From assembly GCA_027487845.1 (NCBI GenBank), contig JAIYCV010000042.1, positions 518,210-582,209 on the forward strand: 64,000 nucleotides of DNA, given 5' to 3'. Below, one piece after another: positions 1 through 8,746 of the stretch (positions are counted from its first letter, which is position 1; each line of letters starts with the position of its first letter). A program made the translations under genes and the position numbers. The notes beneath the pieces were generated by a model. The model saw only the letters and a list, made by a program, of their open reading frames with translations, did no database searches and was not told where the DNA came from. Source of the stretch: Flammeovirgaceae bacterium (GTDB taxonomy: Bacteria > Bacteroidota > Bacteroidia > Cytophagales > Cyclobacteriaceae).

Positions 1-1
1 C

Positions 2-844
2 ATCAATATTTTTCAAAAAGACAAACGCCTGTACAAGGGTGAAAGCAAGAACAACTCTTTCCGAACGGAATTTCAAGGCGTTGAGAAAGAATTTTGGCTG
101 AATGTAAATGCGCTGTTGCAACAGCAGGGCTTTGGAGCGCCTCAGCCAAAAGGCGCATTAGTAGATGGCAGCTTCACCAAAGCGGTGCCACCCATGTATG
201 TATCTCGCGCTAATGAAATCGGCTACATTCGCTTTACGCGATTTTTTAATCAACTAAAAGGCGTGATGGGATCCGACAAAGATGAACTGGCAGACCAGAA
301 AGAACTAGCAAAGCTTGTAGATGAAACACTCAGCGAATACAGTACATGTAGAAGTCTTATCATCGATTTGCGGGATAATGGTGGAGGACACAGCGGGTAT
401 GAACTAGCAGGAAGATTTATTAGCGATTCAGCCCTGGTGAATTATAAGAGCATTCGTAGCAATGGAAAATTTTCTGCGTTGAAAGAATACCGGGTGAAGC
501 CATCTAGCAGTGTTCACTTTATAAAGCCGATAGTAATTTTGACGAGCGACCGCACCGCTAGCGCAGCAGAAGACTTTACCCTGTCACTTAGCAAGTTTCC
601 AAACGTAACCATTGTAGGCACGGCTACCAAAGGAATGTTTTCGGATACGTATTCATTCGAGTTGCCTAACAAAATGGAAGTATCTCTGTCTAATCAGCTT
701 TACTATGATGCCAATAAAATCATTTTGGAGGATAAAGGAGTAGCACCAACGGTAGAAATAAGAAACACCAGAAAAGACATAGAGGCAAAAACAGACGCAG
801 TGCTGATGAAAGCTTTTGAGGAATTGAAATCAAAAAGCAATTAA
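2..844 (+). CDS. S41 family C-terminal processing peptidase, 5' end outside window
   Basis: This is the C-terminal part of an S41 (tail-specific/CtpA-like) serine protease, an envelope enzyme that cleaves near the C-termini of proteins. The frame is open from base 2 and has no convincing start, so the gene begins before the window. The TSPc core is clear: the strand and turn LIIDLRDNGGG at about 358-390, the catalytic Ser in TASAAED (AGC codon at 560-562), and about 23 residues later the Lys of GTATKG, which would be the general base of the Ser-Lys dyad. The C-terminal LEDKGVAPTVEI is also typical of S41 proteins. Whether a PDZ domain lies upstream cannot be seen. Family call is secure; substrate is unknown. 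Confidence 0.9.
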   Translation: MNIFQKDKRLYKGESKNNSFRTEFQGVEKEFWLNVNALLQQQGFGAPQPKGALVDGSFTKAVPPMYVSRANEIGYIRFTRFFNQLKGVMGSDKDELADQKELAKLVDETLSEYSTCRSLIIDLRDNGGGHSGYELAGRFISDSALVNYKSIRSNGKFSALKEYRVKPSSSVHFIKPIVILTSDRTASAAEDFTLSLSKFPNVTIVGTATKGMFSDTYSFELPNKMEVSLSNQLYYDANKIILEDKGVAPTVEIRNTRKDIEAKTDAVLMKAFEELKSKSN

Positions 845-885
845 TACTTTAAATTGACATAGCCCCTCACTAAACACAAAGTAAC

Positions 886-1947
886 GTGATACAATTCTTT
901 AAGATTTTATCTTTTGCTTTCTTTCCATTTCTAATCAGTAATAATTGCAATGGCCAACAAAAGAGAGACTATCAAATCAAAATTGATAGTCTACTACAAA
1001 CCACAAGCCCCAGAAGTTTTAATGGCATTGTCTGGATCACAAAAAAGGATGAAACAAAGTATCTAAAGACTTATGGCTATTCAAATTTTGAAACAAAAAC
1101 ACCTTTTACGTTAAAGGACAATTTCAGAATTCAATCCCTGACCAAGCAAATTACCGCAGCCATAGTTTTAAGAGAGGTTGAAAAAGGCACAATAGACCTT
1201 CATGTTCCCATCAGGAAATACTTGCCTGATTTCAAACAGACGTGGGCCGATACTGTCACGGTTCACCATCTGCTTAACAATACTGCAGGAATTGTTGATA
1301 GTACCAAGCCATTGTCTTTCAGACCCGGAACTGATTATTATTACAGCAACCCGAGCTATGGCCTTTTGAGACCAATTATTGAAAAAGTTACAGGCAAAAC
1401 ATTTATAGAAGTAGCCAATAGTCTTTTCAGAGAATTGGAAATGCCCAATAGCTATTGTTACGAAATAAATAAACCAAATGCCGGGCTTATTAATGGGTAT
1501 TGGGTTTCGAAGGATTCAGTCAAATTGTTTGATTTCAAAAGTCTCAACTACACACCTGAAACCTGGGCAAACTTTATTCCAGCAGGTGGCATGATTTCTA
1601 ATGCCATTGATTTAAACACTTGGGATAAAAAACTTCATCATGGAAAAATACTAAAACCAGAAACGTATAATTTAATGACCCATTACGAAATCACTGCCCA
1701 GCACGACTCTTTTGGGAAAGACAAAGTTGGCTATGGTTATGGACTTAGAATAAGCGATAAAAGCCCTGTTAAATATTTAGGACACAGCGGCAAAGGACTA
1801 GGCTTTCTTTCACTTAAATTTTACATTCCTGAAAAAGATATTGATGTTATTGTTTTACAAAATCACTATGACGTAGATAGCAAACTCCATTACTACTACG
1901 AATCGAAAATAAGAGAAATCGTAATAAACAGTAGCCTTGTAAAGTAG
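886..1947 (+). CDS. Secreted serine hydrolase, class C beta-lactamase/PBP-like family
   Basis: The 353-residue protein starts at GTG and has a hydrophobic N-terminal signal segment (about residues 3-22). The three motifs of the class C beta-lactamase/D-Ala-D-Ala carboxypeptidase fold are present: SLTK at residues 84-87 (nucleophile Ser and Lys), YSN at 153-155, and HSG at 300-302, the equivalent of KTG. Such proteins act in the periplasm or at the outer membrane as esterases, peptidases or penicillin-binding-like enzymes. True beta-lactamase activity is not implied. It lies 41 bp after the S41 protease on the same strand and may be read through from it. The GTG start is chosen because the signal segment begins there. 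Confidence 0.85.
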   Translation: MIQFFKILSFAFFPFLISNNCNGQQKRDYQIKIDSLLQTTSPRSFNGIVWITKKDETKYLKTYGYSNFETKTPFTLKDNFRIQSLTKQITAAIVLREVEKGTIDLHVPIRKYLPDFKQTWADTVTVHHLLNNTAGIVDSTKPLSFRPGTDYYYSNPSYGLLRPIIEKVTGKTFIEVANSLFRELEMPNSYCYEINKPNAGLINGYWVSKDSVKLFDFKSLNYTPETWANFIPAGGMISNAIDLNTWDKKLHHGKILKPETYNLMTHYEITAQHDSFGKDKVGYGYGLRISDKSPVKYLGHSGKGLGFLSLKFYIPEKDIDVIVLQNHYDVDSKLHYYYESKIREIVINSSLVK

Positions 1948-1960
1948 CACTGGGCATCAT

Positions 1961-2440
1961 CTACTTCAAAAGCCATCGAAGAAATTTTACCCAAGCACTC
2001 CAACGTGTGGTTTTCTTTTGCGATAAAAAATGATTTTCTGTTTTGTCAAAAGCATCTTCGATCAGCGCATCGTGTAGCCACCGGATTGCCAACGGCCACG
2101 TTAGCAAAGCGAATCCGGAAGTATGCATGTCAAGGATGTGTCTGATTTCAGTTGTGTGAGTATCCAATGCGACAATGTCAAAACGATGAAAACCATGAAA
2201 GCCAAGAGGCTTCGAAAATCGAAACTGAATAAACTCTCCAGATGAGTACGCTTCTACTGTGTAACGAATCGGCCCGTGCCCTCCTTTAGAACCCACCGTT
2301 AGCCCATTATCTAACTTCATAGCTGGCCATTTGTCGTTAGCTAACATCAAATCATTTTTAGAAGCCAACGTATTGAATAAATCCACTACAGCCGATTTGG
2401 GTTGATGAATGATACGCTGGTGGATATTGATAACTTTCAT
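1961..2440 (-). CDS. SRPBCC-like (START/Bet v1 fold) protein
   Basis: The 159-residue soluble protein has the layout of SRPBCC polyketide-cyclase/START-like proteins. An N-terminal beta-strand (INIHQRIIHQPKSAV) is followed by a helix, several amphipathic strands ending in FHRFDIVALDTHTTEIRH, and a long C-terminal helix. These proteins bind hydrophobic ligands in a central cavity; the ligand is unknown. The stop lies 14 bp from the convergent stop of the beta-lactamase-like gene. It is downstream of and co-directional with two small membrane-protein genes, 10 bp apart, suggesting one operon. The fold call rests on the general pattern only. Confidence 0.6.
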   Translation of the reverse strand: MKVINIHQRIIHQPKSAVVDLFNTLASKNDLMLANDKWPAMKLDNGLTVGSKGGHGPIRYTVEAYSSGEFIQFRFSKPLGFHGFHRFDIVALDTHTTEIRHILDMHTSGFALLTWPLAIRWLHDALIEDAFDKTENHFLSQKKTTRWSAWVKFLRWLLK

Positions 2441-2450
2441 AAGCGGAACT

Positions 2451-3068
2451 TCAATAAAGTCTGTATTCTTCAGGTATTGTGGCCCCCATAAATCCGTTGG
2501 TCATTCCATAAAGAATGAGTAACATAACCAATGCCCCCAAAATCAAAATAGCTTTAGATTGCCCATTCACCGATACTCCCCACATAGCGTTTTTCATTTT
2601 ACAATGATGGATAGCTGCGATATGACCGAAAAAGGAAAGAATAGCAAGACTATAGTAAGGAATAAAAAACAAGTTGGCGGGAAAAGAATTTAAACCTGCA
2701 GCACCAAAGTAAAAATTTGTGTCAACGTGAAGGATAAACCTTCCAGCAAGAACCGCGCTTACGTGAATAACCAAAAACACAGCCAGATACAAACCAGAGA
2801 AGACGTGTAGCTTTTCAAATCCAATTTTTGTGGTTTTTCTTTTCGATAAAAAGAGCCGTATGCCGGAATACATCTGCATCAGCACAGCCGCTAAAAGTAA
2901 AAATTCAATGATGGGTGCGCGATAGAAGTGACGTAATGCATTCATCCATTCAATATGCCTATCCACACTGGCTATACTCGCTAAATGATTAGCCAAATGA
3001 AGACCAATGAAAATGGTAAGCGCTATGCCACTGGCAAAATGAATTTTACGAATTCGTATTTCTTTCAT
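2451..3068 (-). CDS. Multi-pass membrane protein, cytochrome b/SdhC-like pattern
   Basis: The start is taken at the ATG at 3068 (MKEIRIRKIHF), because it forms an ATGA overlap with the stop of the upstream gene. The longer reading frame would start inside that gene. The 205-residue protein has about five membrane segments and several histidines within or near them (LHLANHL, FEKLHVFSG, FLVIHVSAVL, FFGHIAAIHH). This recalls haem-ligating cytochrome b subunits of the SdhC/FrdC type, but no flavoprotein or iron-sulfur partner is nearby. A haem-binding or ferric-reductase-like role is inference. It is translationally coupled to the upstream membrane gene. Confidence 0.55.
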   Translation of the reverse strand: MKEIRIRKIHFASGIALTIFIGLHLANHLASIASVDRHIEWMNALRHFYRAPIIEFLLLAAVLMQMYSGIRLFLSKRKTTKIGFEKLHVFSGLYLAVFLVIHVSAVLAGRFILHVDTNFYFGAAGLNSFPANLFFIPYYSLAILSFFGHIAAIHHCKMKNAMWGVSVNGQSKAILILGALVMLLILYGMTNGFMGATIPEEYRLY

Positions 3069-3454
3069 TCTCTTCCCCAATAGATCAAACCTGCAATGGC
3101 AAACAAAAGCAACCATTGCCCTAATTTAAAAAAGCTATTTTTAAAATTTTTAGAGATGATAAGCGTTAATAAGAACGCTAATCCATAAGCAAAGAAGTAG
3201 GTAGACAGCAAGGTCAGGATGAGCGATTTCTCTTTTACGTATTCTGTAAAGTTGATGAGTGTTAGCCCGATAAAAGCCAATAAAAAATCAGCAGATACGA
3301 TATGAAAAGCACCTCGACCCATTGTCCATTTTTCCCGATGGTCAGTACTTCCATCTACGGGTTCAAGTATTTTGTATTCTTTGTCGCCCCAAAAAGTGTG
3401 CGCGATAAACGTAAGTAGCACCAACGCGTTTGCTGCCAATAAAGCCACATTCAT
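3065..3454 (-). CDS. Small four-helix membrane protein, unknown function
   Basis: The 129-residue protein has four hydrophobic segments (about residues 1-19, 48-68, 76-99 and 109-126). There is a conserved-looking polar stretch between the first two (REKWTMGRGAFHIVSADF). I do not recognise the family. It is the first gene of a three-gene minus-strand group with the cytochrome b-like membrane protein (4-bp overlap) and the SRPBCC protein, so the three probably work together. Confidence 0.6.
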   Translation of the reverse strand: MNVALLAANALVLLTFIAHTFWGDKEYKILEPVDGSTDHREKWTMGRGAFHIVSADFLLAFIGLTLINFTEYVKEKSLILTLLSTYFFAYGLAFLLTLIISKNFKNSFFKLGQWLLLFAIAGLIYWGRE

Positions 3455-3502
3455 AAGTTATTTTTTCGAAAGATGAGGCAAAATTTAGCAACGTCACTTG
3501 AT

Positions 3503-4102
3503 TTAAATCAAATTCGATTTTCTGGGTTGCCGAGCACGGCTAAGGGTTTCTAGTGTTATACCCAAGTAAGAAGCGATGTGGCCGAGAGGAACACGTTGCG
3601 TGATATCAGGCCGCAATTTTGTTAAACTTTCATACCTCTGTTGAGCTGATTCAAACTGGAGTGAGACAACGCGTTGTTGCAACTGCAACATGGTTTGAGT
3701 AACGGCCAGTCGGCCGAACCGGTCGAAATCGTGATAGGTGTCGCACAAATAGTTTACGTCCTGGCGATTGATGATTAGTAGCGTGGTGGGTTCTATGGTT
3801 TCAATATAATGGGGACTGGGAATATTAAGAAAGTAACTGTTGATGGCACAGATAAAATCATTTTCGAATCCAAACCAATCGGTGACGTTCTTACCATCCT
3901 TTAAATAATATGCGCGCACGCAGCCCGCATAGATGAAAAACAGCTTGTCAGAAAATTCGCCTTCTTTCACTAACGTGGTGTTTGCCGGTTGCGATTCGAG
4001 CCGTAGTCGCTGCGCAAAGTCCTTTTTACAATCATCTGACAAAGCCGACAGTTTAGAATCAATAAAATCAATGGAGGCCTTTATGATGGAATCTGCATTC
4101 AT
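3503..4102 (-). CDS. Crp/Fnr family transcriptional regulator
   Basis: The 199-residue protein has an N-terminal cyclic-nucleotide-binding-type beta-roll (about residues 20-130, with KEGEFSDKLFFIYAGCVRAYY) and a C-terminal winged helix. The recognition helix is near residues 175-190 (VPLGHIASYLGITLETLSRAR). This pattern is typical of Bacteroidota Crp-like regulators whose ligand is often unknown. No Cys cluster for an Fnr iron-sulfur centre is seen. It sits upstream of the three-gene membrane group on the same strand, with a 48-bp gap, so it may control that group. Confidence 0.88.
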   Translation of the reverse strand: MNADSIIKASIDFIDSKLSALSDDCKKDFAQRLRLESQPANTTLVKEGEFSDKLFFIYAGCVRAYYLKDGKNVTDWFGFENDFICAINSYFLNIPSPHYIETIEPTTLLIINRQDVNYLCDTYHDFDRFGRLAVTQTMLQLQQRVVSLQFESAQQRYESLTKLRPDITQRVPLGHIASYLGITLETLSRARQPRKSNLI

Positions 4103-4249
4103 TTAGCGAAGATACTACCAGAAAGTTTAGGTCTTCTTCGTATAAAGCATTTTTTCAAGTCCGTGTCTTGTTGCTCAAATAAAATCACTCGCACACACAA
4201 ATTTTTTTTGCTACCTTTCTTTCATCCTAAATCAAAACTTCAAATTCAT

Positions 4250-4666
4250 ATGGACGCAAAGAAAAGAATGATGGCAACCCTGGCTGGGTTCATTGTGTAC
4301 TTCATGCTCGGTTTTTTATTGTATGGTATTCTACTCTCCGATTTTATGGGCGCCAACACGGGCTCGGCCACGGGTGTGATGCGCACCGATGACGAAATGC
4401 AATGGTGGGCGCTGATTGTCGGTAATGTGATGCAGGCTTACCTGCTGGTGTACATCTTCGGCAACTGGGCCAATATCACCACGTTTGGGGGCGGCTTAAA
4501 AGCAGGTGCTATCGTTGGTTTTATTATGTCACTTGGTTTCGGCCTGAACATGTATGGCACTACCAACATTTCTAACCTAACGGCCACACTCGTTGACCCA
4601 ATTGTGATGACCGTGATGATGGGTGCAACGGGAGGCGCAATCGGCTGGGTACTTGGGAGGAAGTGA
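4250..4666 (+). CDS. DUF1761-like four-helix membrane protein
   Basis: The start is taken at the ATG at 4250 (MDAKKRMM), because the longer frame begins with a non-hydrophobic, non-conserved stretch. The 138-residue protein has four membrane segments. The first (AGFIVYFMLGFLLYGIL) and the Gly-rich last one (VMMGATGGAIGWVLG) resemble DUF1761 membrane proteins of about 130-140 residues. Function is unknown. It is divergent from the Crp/Fnr gene, about 150 bp apart. Confidence 0.6.
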   Translation: MDAKKRMMATLAGFIVYFMLGFLLYGILLSDFMGANTGSATGVMRTDDEMQWWALIVGNVMQAYLLVYIFGNWANITTFGGGLKAGAIVGFIMSLGFGLNMYGTTNISNLTATLVDPIVMTVMMGATGGAIGWVLGRK

Positions 4667-4686
4667 GGCATTCGGGTTTCCTCCAC

Positions 4687-5274
4687 TTAATCATCCAGCC
4701 CTTTTCCCGTCATGATGTGTGGTATAAACTTCTCAATTCGTGCCTTGCGGGTGTTGGCTTGCTTGGCCGATGAAAAGTATAGCAGGTAGCCACGCTGCCG
4801 CCCGGGCGTGAGCGACTCAAATGCTTTTTTCAACGAGGGAGATGCATCCAGCTCCCGCTTGAATTCTATCGGCATTTTAAATTCTGAGACTTTTTTGAAT
4901 TCAACTTTCTTGCCTGTCGCTTCGACTTTAATGGCTTCTTTAATGTAAGCTTTCAATACGTTTTCCTTATCGGTGATTTCATCTAGGTGGGTAAACCGAA
5001 TCTGCCGGGCAGATTGCACATTCTCGGTTTGCTGAATGAGCATCGTTTTAGGGTCTTTTAGCAAAGCACCTTTGTGAAAGAGTAAGGCGCAATATTCTTT
5101 GAAGCCGTGAATCAGAACCACGTTGTTGCCCGCTTGCGTGTAGCAAGGGCAACCCCATTTCAATTCCTCCACAAGTCCGCAACTGAGTACAATGGTGCGC
5201 AATGCTTTGTATTCCTCCTGCCATGGTGTGGCCTTGTTAAAAAACCAATCGACTTTGGGGTTAGTAGGCTTCAT
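4687..5274 (-). CDS. YdeI/DUF1801 family protein
   Basis: The 195-residue protein joins an N-terminal DUF1801-like domain (PWQEEYKALRTIVLSCGLVEELKWG, residues 17-41, then the CALLFHKGALLKD strand) to a C-terminal YdeI/OmdA-like helical tail. The tail motif LTPGRQRGYLLYFSSAKQANTRKARIEKF is the hallmark of the YdeI group. The biochemical function is not known. It converges with the DUF1761-like gene, 20 bp apart. A second DUF1801 protein lies 1.1 kb away. Confidence 0.85.
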   Translation of the reverse strand: MKPTNPKVDWFFNKATPWQEEYKALRTIVLSCGLVEELKWGCPCYTQAGNNVVLIHGFKEYCALLFHKGALLKDPKTMLIQQTENVQSARQIRFTHLDEITDKENVLKAYIKEAIKVEATGKKVEFKKVSEFKMPIEFKRELDASPSLKKAFESLTPGRQRGYLLYFSSAKQANTRKARIEKFIPHIMTGKGLDD

Positions 5275-5305
5275 GATTCATGGATTAACGGAAAAAAATT
5301 TGATT

Positions 5306-6067
5306 TTAAGCAAAAGCTTTGAAGTTTAACCTAAACTGATTTGGTACTAGACCGGCTTTGAAAAGCTTTGGATGAATGGATTTTTGTTCAAGTAAACTCT
5401 TACTTTCAATGATTGTCGAATCCGCACACTGGGTACCAAAAGTTATTGAACAAATAGAGTTTAAATCAAAAGCCTTTAAACCGTTCTCAGCAAGGAGAAC
5501 CCTAAACTCTTTTTCATAACTCCAATCTTCAGCTTTTGTAAATACTAAATTGTCGACTGCCACCTTTGGCGATTCATGAAAATTGATAGTATCTAGTTCC
5601 GAGCAATAGGTTACCTCTTTGACATTTACTTTTATTTTCCCATTCTTAGTCACACTTCTAATAAGCGGGATTGAATGGAATTCGATGCAAACACCAGTGT
5701 GTTTATTCGCGTAATGAGACCACATTAACATATTTTCTCGATTCAAGCTAAAACAAGTAATGCCACTCTTTACCAATAGATCATTTGCTATTTGATTTAA
5801 CGCATGAGGTAATTCGTGTGGATTTTCCTTAAAATCCTTCATCTTTTTTGCTTTGATTTCATCACTTATCGTGGGATCATTCTTAACTCGATCAATGGCT
5901 TTTTGAGTAACTGCGAAGGAGATCAGACCTAAATAACAATCATAAGGGTCGTTGAATTTACTAGGAGGTGTAAAATTTAAACTCGAGTTTTCAAGAATCT
6001 TGATGAGTATTTCAGGACAAACAAACTTAAAAACTGTAGCGGGAGGCTTATAATTACTTTCAATCAT
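5306..6067 (-). CDS. DUF2971 domain protein
   Basis: The 253-residue protein is soluble and follows the DUF2971 pattern. It has an N-terminal KFVCPEILIKILENSSLNFTPPSKFNDPYDC, a central ITCFSLNRENMLMWSHYANKHTGVCIEF, and a late DLVFTKAEDWSYEKEFRVLL-like segment (as DNLVFTKAEDWSYEKEFR). DUF2971 proteins are common in accessory regions of bacterial genomes and their activity is unknown. The start is the ATG at 6067, since the frame upstream offers only TTG. It stands alone; the gene is AT-richer than the neighbouring YdeI gene. Confidence 0.85.
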   Translation of the reverse strand: MIESNYKPPATVFKFVCPEILIKILENSSLNFTPPSKFNDPYDCYLGLISFAVTQKAIDRVKNDPTISDEIKAKKMKDFKENPHELPHALNQIANDLLVKSGITCFSLNRENMLMWSHYANKHTGVCIEFHSIPLIRSVTKNGKIKVNVKEVTYCSELDTINFHESPKVAVDNLVFTKAEDWSYEKEFRVLLAENGLKAFDLNSICSITFGTQCADSTIIESKSLLEQKSIHPKLFKAGLVPNQFRLNFKAFA

Positions 6068-6419
6068 ATTCAAGCAATGTTAAGTCACAAAGTTCGAACT
6101 TTTTTAGCTGATACCTCATTGTCCGAATGCGTCCCTGCCAGGAATGGAGCGACATGTCCTAGCCGGAAATGGAATGTGCGGATTGGTGGCGAGTGGCAAT
6201 AGCCCGGCCCGAATTCACCTGCATTGGTAACGACACATGCCAATCAGTATTTCCCATAAAATCTTAAATTTGAAACTATGGGGAGGAAAACAATTTTGCT
6301 CGCGCTTTTTGCTGGAATGTTAGCCCTAAAATCGTTCGCTCAGAAATTGGGTCGAAGCTATTTCATCACTTTAATCGTTCGGGTTTTCTTAAGTAGTAAC
6401 ACAAAAAACAGCTTCAGTT
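6068..6419. other. Intergenic stretch with GC-rich islet and imperfect short repeat
   Basis: No intact gene is visible in these 350 bp except a signal-peptide-like remnant that starts at 6278. Bases 6121-6240 are clearly richer in G and C than their surroundings. They contain two similar units near 6131-6148 and 6156-6173 (tccctgccaggaatgga versus tcctagccggaaatgga). A 28-codon frame at 6144-6230 overlaps them but has no gene-like features. This could be a degenerate repeat element or the scar of a lost gene. Confidence 0.3.
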
Positions 6420-6439
6420 ATGGCAAGAGAACCTCTTAA
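6278..6439 (+). pseudogene. Orphan signal-peptide reading frame, probable decayed secreted-protein gene
   Basis: A 53-codon frame starts with ATG at 6278 and begins with a good Sec signal peptide (MGRKTILLALFAGMLALKSFAQ, cleavage expected after FA). It then runs into a short non-conserved-looking tail and stops at 6439, overlapping the start of the next gene by 20 bp. Most secreted-protein genes would continue for hundreds of codons. The simplest reading is the 5' remnant of a deleted gene joined to unrelated sequence. A genuine small secreted peptide is the alternative. Confidence 0.4.
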
Positions 6440-6878
6440 CGAATTGAAAGGTTTTTTGAAGCCATTTGACAAAGAGGTTCAAAAAACCTGCTTGCAACTA
6501 AGGGAGTTTGTTTTAGACATGTTTCCAAACACCAATGAGTTAATTTACGACAACTACAATGCGTTGGCAATTGGCTATTCACTGTCTGATAAACAAAAAG
6601 AAATGTTTTGTCATATTGCGGTGTATAGCAAATATGTCAATATTGGTTTTGACCATGGCGTTAAACTTGACGACCCAAAACAACTTTTAAAAGGAACGGG
6701 CAATAGAATACGGCACGTCACAGTTTCGGCTTTTGCAGAGTTTGATAAAAATTATGTAAAGCAACTTCTTAAACAGGCTCACCAGCTTACCCTTGACACG
6801 CTCGAAAAGAAAACTCAAACAATAGTAGGGCAATCAATCGTTAAATCAAGTTCGGCTAAGAAAAAGAGACCCGACTAA
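6420..6878 (+). CDS. DUF1801 domain protein
   Basis: The 152-residue protein shows the DUF1801 (YdhG-like) fold: an N-terminal helical segment (PFDKEVQKTCLQLREFVLDMFPNTNELIYDNYNALAIGY, residues 15-53), strands CHIAVYSKYVNIGF, and a basic Lys-rich C-terminus. DUF1801 proteins are small alpha-beta proteins of unknown activity, sometimes compared with the frataxin/YdhG fold. It converges on the ABC permease gene, with 39 bp between stops. Confidence 0.8.
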   Translation: MAREPLNELKGFLKPFDKEVQKTCLQLREFVLDMFPNTNELIYDNYNALAIGYSLSDKQKEMFCHIAVYSKYVNIGFDHGVKLDDPKQLLKGTGNRIRHVTVSAFAEFDKNYVKQLLKQAHQLTLDTLEKKTQTIVGQSIVKSSSAKKKRPD

Positions 6879-6917
6879 CATGCGGCCTGCTAATTTAAAT
6901 TTCTGCTTTTTGAATGG

Positions 6918-7703
6918 CTATCCCTTTTCCTTCTTTGTAACATACAGCGCATAACTCATCGCGGTAATAACAACAAAATAACCAACTGCCAGCCAATGAA
7001 AGTTGAAGTCAGGAATGGCAGCTTTGTTGGCAATACCACTTTTCAAAAACAAAAATGTGGTGTATGTGTAGGGAATAATGTACCCATACTTCCACGATAG
7101 GGAAGCTAATGCACCAAACCAAAAAACAAAACCTGCGCCAACGGGCACCAAGAAATTTTTGAATTGCATGCTAATCAGGTATTGCAAGGCAATGATGGGC
7201 AGGCAATCGATAAAGTAAAATAGATTCTGCTCCAGAAAATACAAATAGGGAAATGGTGCTTTTGGATAAGGTACTCCGCTTACAAGCAAATAAGGAATAA
7301 TGGCCGACAGGTAAATTCCAATGTTGAACAACACGAAAAACTGAAACATCATCACCAAAATGACCGTGAGCTTTGAAAAGAAGATTGTTGTCAAACTCAG
7401 TGGCGTTGTATGAAGCTGTTTCCACGTGTTGTTTTTGTATTCAATTTGAGTGATTAAGCTGGTGGCCAAAACCACTCCCATTGGCAACAAAAAGATGGCC
7501 ATCGATTCCCAAGAGTTTTGCCAAAGTTGCATCCAGAATTTATCTGACGAATACATAGCAGGCAGTGTTTTGTATTGAACCAACCGGATAATCGTAACGA
7601 TGACAGGCGTGAAGAACCCACCAATAATTACGATCCACAAGGCCAGGCTGCGTTTTGTTTTTAGTCGTTCGCTTTGAAAGCTATGGATGAAAGAAAGGCT
7701 CAT
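6918..7703 (-). CDS. ABC-2 type transporter permease
   Basis: The 261-residue membrane protein has six hydrophobic segments and starts with FIHSFQSERLKTKRSLALWIVIIGG, the usual opening of BcrB/lantibiotic-immunity type ABC-2 permeases. It lies 1 bp after the ATPase gene in the same operon, so the two form an exporter at the inner membrane. Substrate is unknown; related systems expel peptide antibiotics such as bacitracin or lantibiotics. Confidence 0.85.
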   Translation of the reverse strand: MSLSFIHSFQSERLKTKRSLALWIVIIGGFFTPVIVTIIRLVQYKTLPAMYSSDKFWMQLWQNSWESMAIFLLPMGVVLATSLITQIEYKNNTWKQLHTTPLSLTTIFFSKLTVILVMMFQFFVLFNIGIYLSAIIPYLLVSGVPYPKAPFPYLYFLEQNLFYFIDCLPIIALQYLISMQFKNFLVPVGAGFVFWFGALASLSWKYGYIIPYTYTTFLFLKSGIANKAAIPDFNFHWLAVGYFVVITAMSYALYVTKKEKG

Positions 7704-7704
7704 A

Positions 7705-8613
7705 TCAATGGTTAATCATGTCAATAAATATTGATTCAAGGTCGTTTTTTACAACGCTGATTTCGTAGACAAGAACATCGTTCGCCACCAGTTGTTGATT
7801 AAGAGTTGCAATGGTTTCTCTAGCGAGAGACGGAAGGATAATTTTTCCGTTTTCAACACGGGGTGACAAATTGTGGTCGCTCATTAACCTGAGTGTTTTC
7901 TCCTGATCACTAGTTTCAAAAACGGTTTGCAATGACAATTGCTGCCTATTTTTCAAATCGTCTAATGTCCCCTGAAACAGCAACCGCCCTTGGTTGATGA
8001 TGCCAACGTGTGTAACGAGCTTTTCTATTTCTGCCAGCAAATGACTTGAAATAAGAATTGTAATTCCATCTTCTTGATTCAGTTTCTTTAACAATTCGCG
8101 CACCTCAATAATGCCGTTGGGGTCAAGTCCGTTAGTTGGCTCATCTAAAATCAGTAAAGCCGGATTATGCAGCAGTGCAATGGCAATACTCAATCGCTGC
8201 TTCATGCCCAATGAAAACTGACTTGCTTTTTTGTTTCCTGTGTCGGGCAGGCCTACCAAATTCAAAACGTGTTGAATGCGCTCTTTAGGGCATTGATAAA
8301 CTTTCTGTAACAGACTTAAATTCTCCTTCGCTGTGAGATGTCCATAAAGAGAAGGGCTTTCAATCAGTGAACCTATTTTTTTTAAGATGCTAATTCTGTT
8401 TTCGTGAAAGGGCAATCCAAAAAAATAAATCGCACCCCGTTGCTTCTTTAGCAAGCCAAGGGCTAGTCGAAGAGTTGTGGTTTTGCCTGCACCGTTTGGG
8501 CCTAAGAAGCCATAGATGCTTCCGGTTTCAACGTTTAGGTTGATCTCATGAAGAACTTCTTGCTGTAAAAAATGATGGGTAAGATTATTTGTTTGAATGC
8601 AATAGTCGGGCAT
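7705..8613 (-). CDS. ABC transporter ATP-binding protein, bacitracin/lantibiotic export type
   Basis: The 302-residue ATPase has a Walker A motif GPNGAGKTT (residues 38-46), a Q-loop segment, the signature FSLGMKQRLSIAIAL, Walker B LLILDEPTNGLDP and the switch region ILISSHLL. The C-terminal extension of about 80 residues after the nucleotide-binding domain is usual for BcrA-type proteins. It is the first gene of a two-gene operon with the permease that follows 1 bp downstream. A 130-bp gap separates it from the MacB-like permease. Confidence 0.92.
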   Translation of the reverse strand: MPDYCIQTNNLTHHFLQQEVLHEINLNVETGSIYGFLGPNGAGKTTTLRLALGLLKKQRGAIYFFGLPFHENRISILKKIGSLIESPSLYGHLTAKENLSLLQKVYQCPKERIQHVLNLVGLPDTGNKKASQFSLGMKQRLSIAIALLHNPALLILDEPTNGLDPNGIIEVRELLKKLNQEDGITILISSHLLAEIEKLVTHVGIINQGRLLFQGTLDDLKNRQQLSLQTVFETSDQEKTLRLMSDHNLSPRVENGKIILPSLARETIATLNQQLVANDVLVYEISVVKNDLESIFIDMINH

Positions 8614-8746
8614 ATTTCAACGCTGAGTTTCGTCAAGGGCATGACGATAAATAAGCCAACATGTTACACCGGTAAATTTGGCTAGAGCAAACGGCCAGGG
8701 CTTTTTCGGTTAGTAGATTAAGTTTTCTCTAGCAATATGTCACCGT

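Noticed and set aside
6144..6230. A 28-codon frame inside the GC-rich islet
   Set aside because: Too short, no protein-like composition, and it overlaps repeat-like units.
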